Assembly: GCF_005405385.1 (NCBI RefSeq)
Contig: NZ_BJDY01000002.1
Location: 372,001-436,000, forward strand
From: Lactiplantibacillus mudanjiangensis
GTDB taxonomy: Bacteria; Bacillota; Bacilli; Lactobacillales; Lactobacillaceae
Length of the DNA: 64,000 nucleotides
Direction: 5' to 3'
Positions within the stretch are counted from its first letter, which is position 1. Each line of letters begins with the position of its first letter. The notes under the pieces are model-generated. The model made no database searches. It was not told where the DNA came from and saw nothing but the letters and a program-made list of their open reading frames with translations. Of the stretch, positions 59,359 through 64,000 are shown piece after piece. A program made the position numbers and the translations under genes.

Positions 59359-60384
59359 ATGCTAAATCAAGTTTATCGCTTAGTGGCCGCACGCCAATTT
59401 GAAGTCCAAACCGTGGAAGAACTGATGACACCAACTGATATTGTGGTACGACCAACTTATCTCTCACTATGTCACGCTGATCAACGCTACTTTACGGGTA
59501 ATCGGGCTCAAACGGCTTTACGCAAAAAGTTACCGATGGCCTTAATTCATGAAGGCATTGGTACCGTCGTCTCAGATCCACAAGGTGACTTTCAACCGGG
59601 CGATCGGGTAGCAATGGTCCCTAATACGCCAACCACGACCAATCAGATTGTCAAAGAAAATTACTTACCATCTTCAAAATTTCGATCAAGTGGTTATGAC
59701 GGGTTCATGCAAGAATACGTCTGTTTGCAACGTGATCGTGTTTTAAAAATTCCAGCTAATTTCAACTCCGAAATGTCAGCCTTTTTAGAAATGGTCTCAG
59801 TTGGCGTACAAGCTTTAACCCAACTTAAACAAACCATGGATGCTGACCAACGGGTACTTGGCATTTGGGGCGATGGTAACCTCGGTTATATTACGGCGAC
59901 CCTCGCTAAAACCATGTTTGCAGATAGCCAAGTCATCGTCTTGGGCCGTCATCAAGACAAACTCGACTATTTCTCATTTGTCGATGCCACTTACTTAGTC
60001 GATGAGATTCCGGCTGACTTACAAATCAGTCAAGCCGTCGAATGTACGGGCGGGTTAGGGAGTGAACAGGCGATTGCTCAAATCATCGACCATCTTCATC
60101 CAATGGGCACGGCGATCTTAATGGGCGTCTCTGAAGAGCCGATTGATATTAACACCCGGATGGTCTTGGAACGCGGTTTAACCTTACAAGGCTCCAGCCG
60201 TAGCGGTCGTCAAGACTTTGAAACCGCCATTGATTTGTTAAGTCACAGTGATGTGACCCGTGAACGCCTGCAAAATTTGATCGGCGTCACCGGAACCGTG
60301 CAGACGCTAGCCGATGTAACCGCCTTTTTTGAACAAGACTTGGCGAATTACTGGGGCAAGGCGGTGATGCGATGGGCCGTCTAA
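59359..60384 (+). CDS. tarJ: Ribulose-5-phosphate reductase
   Basis: The 341-residue protein is a zinc-type medium-chain dehydrogenase that reduces ribulose 5-phosphate to ribitol 5-phosphate. Zinc and nucleotide features include 'LSLCHADQRYFTGNR', 'LIHEGIGTVV' and 'GIWGDGNLGYITATLAK'. It lies between tarI and the first phosphotransferase and overlaps the latter by 13 bases, which supports the pathway assignment over a generic alcohol dehydrogenase. Confidence 0.92.
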   Translation: MLNQVYRLVAARQFEVQTVEELMTPTDIVVRPTYLSLCHADQRYFTGNRAQTALRKKLPMALIHEGIGTVVSDPQGDFQPGDRVAMVPNTPTTTNQIVKENYLPSSKFRSSGYDGFMQEYVCLQRDRVLKIPANFNSEMSAFLEMVSVGVQALTQLKQTMDADQRVLGIWGDGNLGYITATLAKTMFADSQVIVLGRHQDKLDYFSFVDATYLVDEIPADLQISQAVECTGGLGSEQAIAQIIDHLHPMGTAILMGVSEEPIDINTRMVLERGLTLQGSSRSGRQDFETAIDLLSHSDVTRERLQNLIGVTGTVQTLADVTAFFEQDLANYWGKAVMRWAV

Positions 60385-61481
60385 AAAAACTTAAATTAAC
60401 GATTTTACGGCATGTTTTCAATCAGTTCTATCAACTCTGCTACCATCTGAGAGGGCCACAGCAGAAGCGAGTGGTCTTTGCAACAATGCGTAATACTGAA
60501 CTGGCCGATAATTTAAAAGCCCTTCATCATCAGTTTGAACAAGCCGAGTTTGACTATGATATCCGCGTCTTATGTTTTCACTATGACCGTTCACGATTAA
60601 GTAAGTTGGGATTTGTTTGGGCATCATTGCGATCGCTCTACGACCTAGCCACGGCCGAACTGTTTATTATTGACGACTATTTTTTTCCGTTATACGCGGT
60701 GAACAAACACGCTGACAATCAAGTGATTCAGTTATGGCATGCCATTGGCTCGTTGAAGAAATTCGGGTTAAGTTTGCCAGGCGCGCAGCATAGTGTCATC
60801 AAACCCCATACAAATTATGATTGGGTTTTGATTAACGCTGAAGCTGACAAGCCAGCCTATACGGATGCCTTTGACATTGATGCTAGCCACGTGCTAGCGT
60901 TGGGTTCACCGATGCTAGACCAACTGGCTACACAGTCACTAACGGTCTCACATCGGCCGCAACGCCTGTTATACGCACCAACCTATCGTAAGGGAAACGC
61001 CAAGGCCGTCACCACTTATATTCGTGACTTTTTAAAAGCCAGTCAGGACTTAACCGAACCATGGGAACTTTATGTTTCCGTCCATCCATATTTAAAGTTG
61101 CCAGCACTTCAGGGCAGCTTAGCACCAAATATTCACTTATTTCAAGATCCGGAACAAGTCAAACAACTGTTACCAACGATTGATGTCTTTATTACGGACT
61201 ATTCATCGTTGTCCTTAACGTTTAGTTACTTTGAACGACCGATCTTACTCTTTACACCCGATTACGCGACCTATCGTCTTCATTGTGGGTTTTACGTTGA
61301 TTACTACCATTACCTGGGCGCACCGCACTATGCAAAGGCGACCCAGGTCATTGCGGCCATTAACCAACAGGTCCCAACCTTGGATTTAAGCTATGTCAAA
61401 CAGCTTAAGCAGCGAACCTTCCCACATCAAGATGGTCACAATAGTCAACGCGTTTTCGATTTTCTCACTAATCTTATTTAA
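60372..61481 (+). CDS. tarK: CDP-alditol:polyol phosphotransferase, TarK-like
   Basis: The 369-residue membrane-associated enzyme belongs to the glycerophosphotransferase family (PF04464): 'VIQLWHAIGSLKKFGLS', 'LLYAPTYRKGN', 'VSVHPYL' and 'VFITDYSSLSLTFSYFERPILLF', with the catalytic-type histidines in WHA and HPY. The short form without an N-terminal domain is that expected of a TarK primase or TarB-like enzyme. Its precise step (priming or glycerol-phosphate addition) is not decided by sequence. Confidence 0.85.
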   Translation: MGRLKKLKLTILRHVFNQFYQLCYHLRGPQQKRVVFATMRNTELADNLKALHHQFEQAEFDYDIRVLCFHYDRSRLSKLGFVWASLRSLYDLATAELFIIDDYFFPLYAVNKHADNQVIQLWHAIGSLKKFGLSLPGAQHSVIKPHTNYDWVLINAEADKPAYTDAFDIDASHVLALGSPMLDQLATQSLTVSHRPQRLLYAPTYRKGNAKAVTTYIRDFLKASQDLTEPWELYVSVHPYLKLPALQGSLAPNIHLFQDPEQVKQLLPTIDVFITDYSSLSLTFSYFERPILLFTPDYATYRLHCGFYVDYYHYLGAPHYAKATQVIAAINQQVPTLDLSYVKQLKQRTFPHQDGHNSQRVFDFLTNLI

Positions 61482-61498
61482 GCGGGGGGCTCATTATT

Positions 61499-63409
61499 AT
61501 GTTAACTAGATTAAAACGGCGGGCACGACAAGTTGTCCGTCATTTGCGACGACCAGCACCAGCTGTCGATTCGACTAACGTGATCGACGCTAATGCGGTC
61601 ACCAACCAATTAAACGAACCACATTTAGCCACCGAAGCTGACTCGCTTATCAAGCGTCACGTCACCCAGCTAGACTTTAATGGCGCTTACCTCACGATTC
61701 GCGGTCAGGCTTGGTTCGAACAATTTCCCGAGGATGATCCTGAAAAAATCATTAAAAGCTTAATCTTAATTGATGAGCAGGGCATAGAAATCGCCATTCC
61801 GTTAGTCAATGCCGCAGTGAAGGTCGACAAATTCCCACAAGCCGGCTACCACGGAGCAATTAACTTTGCCAAGCTGAACCACGGCAAGCCACTGGCGCCT
61901 GGACGTTACGAAATGCGGCTTCAGCTGAAGCAATACTTACCACAAGGCTGGTTAATTCGACGAACATCTATCGGACAAATCGGGCAGGCTGCCAAGGATT
62001 TGAATTACACAACTAAAATGACCAGTTACGCCGCCAAAAGTAATCAGACGTTTAGTCTGATTTTTGAATATCAATTGGCTGCCCAAGCGTTCTTTGTCAG
62101 TTCGCATAAGCTAAGCGATATTAATCCGTTGGAAAATGAAGTGGCCGATGCTGGCTACGAACTTGAAAATCCAACGTTACGTGCGCTTAAACGCCGGCTA
62201 CTGAAATGGTGGTATCGTTGGTACTGTCTACGACCCATTAAAGCTGATCAAATTTCGTTTGTGTCAGATAGTCGGACGTCAATTTCTGGGAACTTTGAAT
62301 TTATTTACCAGACGTTACAGCAAGACGCCACGAACTTTAAGACAACGTTCTATTTAAAGCCTAGTATTAAAGCTAAAAAGAGTTTTCGAGAAGTGCGACA
62401 GTTGGCTAAAGCTCTGGCAACCAGTCGCTATATCTTCTTGGACGACTTTTATCCATTGATTTATCCATTGAAGATTCGTGAAAATGCGGATTTAATTCAA
62501 GTTTGGCACGCAGTCGGGGCTTTTAAAACCTTTGGCTACAGTCGAGTTGGGATGCCGGGTGGCCCCAAACCGACATCGCTGAATCACCGCAACTATACTA
62601 AAGTCTTAGTATCGTCACAACAAGTCGTCGATAAATATGCGGAAGGCTTCGGGATTACTGATGACAAAGTCTTACCATTAGGTATTCCACGGACCGATAT
62701 CTTTTTTGATCAGGCTAAACAAGCCGAGATTAAAACGCGTCTCCAAACCGAATTACCATTTATCAATGGTAAAAAAGTCATCTTGTTTGCGCCAACGTTC
62801 CGCGGTAATGGGCAACAATCCGCCAATTATCCGTTTGAAACCTTGAACTTCAAACAGTTGTATGACGGTTTACATGAAGATTATGTCTTCTTATTGAAGA
62901 TTCATCCGTTCGTTCAAAATAAGCCAACGATTCCATACGAGTACACTGATTTCTTCTATGATGTCTCGGATTACCGTGAAATCAATGACCTGTTACTGAT
63001 TGCTGATCAGTTGATTACTGACTATTCATCCGTTTGTTTTGAATACGCGTTGTTAAAGCGGCCAATGGTGTTCTTTGCGCCTGATTTAGCTGATTATATG
63101 CGATCGCGTAGTTTCTATTTTGATTATTTCGACTTCATTCCAGGGCAGCTCGCCGAAAATATGCCTGAGCTACTAGACCAACTGAAACATCCAAAAATTG
63201 ATCAAACGAAAGTCGACCAATTCGTCGACTACTTCTTTGATGATTTGGATGGTCAGGCAAGCCGTCGCTTAGTCGATGCCTTAAACGATGGGTTCGCGGC
63301 TTCAACCGCAGCTGCCGAACAATTGGATGCTGATGGGCAATTACGGACCGATGATGGAAAAGTGATTCCTGATTGGGGCCGAACCACTAAAAAGAATCCA
63401 CCAGCTTAA
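61499..63409 (+). CDS. tarL: Poly(ribitol-phosphate) polymerase, TarL-like
   Basis: The 636-residue protein has an N-terminal extension of about 230 residues, followed by the same phosphotransferase domain as the preceding gene product: 'LIQVWHAVGAFKTFGYS', 'ILFAPTFRGNGQQ', 'LLKIHPFVQNK' and 'QLITDYSSVCFEYALLKRPMVFF'. This two-part design is typical of TarL polymerases. It ends the tar operon, followed by a terminator. L. plantarum strains can hold both ribitol and glycerol teichoic acid gene sets; only the ribitol set is seen here. Confidence 0.9.
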   Translation: MLTRLKRRARQVVRHLRRPAPAVDSTNVIDANAVTNQLNEPHLATEADSLIKRHVTQLDFNGAYLTIRGQAWFEQFPEDDPEKIIKSLILIDEQGIEIAIPLVNAAVKVDKFPQAGYHGAINFAKLNHGKPLAPGRYEMRLQLKQYLPQGWLIRRTSIGQIGQAAKDLNYTTKMTSYAAKSNQTFSLIFEYQLAAQAFFVSSHKLSDINPLENEVADAGYELENPTLRALKRRLLKWWYRWYCLRPIKADQISFVSDSRTSISGNFEFIYQTLQQDATNFKTTFYLKPSIKAKKSFREVRQLAKALATSRYIFLDDFYPLIYPLKIRENADLIQVWHAVGAFKTFGYSRVGMPGGPKPTSLNHRNYTKVLVSSQQVVDKYAEGFGITDDKVLPLGIPRTDIFFDQAKQAEIKTRLQTELPFINGKKVILFAPTFRGNGQQSANYPFETLNFKQLYDGLHEDYVFLLKIHPFVQNKPTIPYEYTDFFYDVSDYREINDLLLIADQLITDYSSVCFEYALLKRPMVFFAPDLADYMRSRSFYFDYFDFIPGQLAENMPELLDQLKHPKIDQTKVDQFVDYFFDDLDGQASRRLVDALNDGFAASTAAAEQLDADGQLRTDDGKVIPDWGRTTKKNPPA

Positions 63410-63413
63410 TCCT

Positions 63414-63450
63414 AAAGAATGCCGTGTTGTGATGACACGGCATTCTTTTA
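63414..63450 (+). terminator. Intrinsic terminator of the tar operon
   Basis: AAAGAATGCCGTGT, TGTGATG loop, ACACGGCATTCTTTTA. Confidence 0.9.
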
Positions 63451-63521
63451 GTTAATGTTTTGTTGTAAATACAGCAAAATAACGTTATACTAGATTTTAA
63501 TTTCTAGCAGGAGGCGATTAA

Positions 63522-63974
63522 ATGCCAGATGTTTTACGACAGATTGGGACGATTGCCCGGGCACTTGACTCGATTAGCAATCGGGAGTTCCAGCAATTAG
63601 CCTTGAGTAAAGGACAATATCTCTATTTAGTCCGTATTTGTGAGCAACCAGGCATTATCGCAGATCGACTCGCGGCTCAACTACAAGTCGATCGCACCAC
63701 GGCAGCCCGGGCCATTCAAAAACTGGTCACTCAAGGACTGGTTGAAAAGCGGGCGGCAATCAATAATCGTAAAAACAAAGCCTTATTTCCAACTGTCTTA
63801 GGACAGCGGCGCGCACAAGTCATTGAACGCGAGAATCAGTACTCTAACCAGGTTGCTTTAACCGACTTAACTGCTACCGAAGCTGAACAATTGACTCATT
63901 TATTGACCAAGGTCAGCCAGCGTGTGACCGCTGATTGGCAAACCGTCAAAGCTGGGCAGTCACGTCCATATTAA
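63522..63974 (+). CDS. MarR family transcriptional regulator
   Basis: The 150-residue protein has a MarR winged helix: 'QYLYLVRICEQPGIIADRLAAQLQVDRTTAARAIQKLVTQGLVEKRAAINNRKNKALFPTVLGQ'. ATG follows CAGGAGG. A further gene starts 20 bases after its stop in the same direction, so it is probably the first gene of an operon, most often with a transporter or acetyltransferase in this arrangement; the neighbour is out of view. Confidence 0.88.
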   Translation: MPDVLRQIGTIARALDSISNREFQQLALSKGQYLYLVRICEQPGIIADRLAAQLQVDRTTAARAIQKLVTQGLVEKRAAINNRKNKALFPTVLGQRRAQVIERENQYSNQVALTDLTATEAEQLTHLLTKVSQRVTADWQTVKAGQSRPY

Positions 63975-63994
63975 TTTAAAGGAGTTTTATCTTA

Positions 63995-64000
63995 ATGGAA
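63995..64000 (+). CDS. Start of next gene (two codons only)
   Basis: AAAGGAG at 63978-63984 is followed by ATG GAA at the window edge. It is probably the second gene of the MarR operon; nothing more can be said. Confidence 0.5.

Overview
The window looks like chromosome from a lactobacillus of the Lactiplantibacillus plantarum group. This rests on the moderate GC content, strong GGAGG ribosome binding sites, LPQTxE-type sortase signals, a ribitol-type teichoic acid cluster (tarIJKL), a glpF-glpK-glpD operon and an L-lactate permease. No rRNA, tRNA, prophage, transposase or CRISPR array was seen. Species assignment is an inference from gene content.

Layout. 1-7320: the 3' part of a giant Ig-repeat surface protein, a tiny SH3-like ORF, a TetR regulator, a membrane-anchored protein, and a LysR regulator divergent from a FabK/nitronate-monooxygenase flavoprotein. 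7390-12574: glycerol uptake and oxidation operon behind a structured leader, then an acyl-CoA thioesterase and a small ORF. 12635-26570: an envelope-glycosylation region with two GtrB-type polyprenyl-phosphate glycosyltransferases, a YfhO-type and a second GT-C-like membrane protein, a PAP2 phosphatase, a GtrA flippase, a DedA protein and a two-component system. 26693-29182: a Fur-box-controlled NEAT-domain pair, the second interrupted at a poly-A tract. 29227-44678: mostly housekeeping and small conserved genes (CAT-like acetyltransferase operon, RqcH, DegV, GNAT, DUF975, serine hydrolase, orphan HicB, DUF4931, DUF960, DUF1003, DUF368, amino acid permease). 45329-48549: lactate permease plus an MFS-like partner. 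48635-52399: a hydrolase and a PNAG-type synthase operon with a degenerate EAL protein. 52622-54745: an SOS-type UmuC/YolD operon with a LexA-like box. 54807-63974: MBL hydrolase/TetR, a secreted protein, an OhrR-like regulator, tarIJKL and a MarR gene; the next gene begins at the right edge.

Themes. Many genes converge on undecaprenyl-phosphate chemistry and the cell envelope: sugar loading (GtrB-like), flipping (GtrA), transfer (YfhO-like, GT-C), carrier recycling (PAP2, DedA, DUF368) and teichoic acid synthesis (TarIJKL). Glycosylation of teichoic acid is the simplest joint role, but it is inferred.

The most unusual signal is a family of four related intergenic elements (12635-13154, 14871-15071, 25131-25495 in inverted orientation, and 44781-45318). 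They share terminal inverted repeats of the form CTAAAGGTTGAAAG, encode no conserved protein, and contain hairpins whose arms vary by compensating changes between copies. They resemble non-autonomous (MITE-like) elements carrying a conserved fold. One copy supplies the stop codon of the histidine kinase gene. Two genes (28368 NEAT protein, 41138 DUF1003 protein) are each interrupted by a one-base deficit in an A-tract, which may be real variation or sequencing error.
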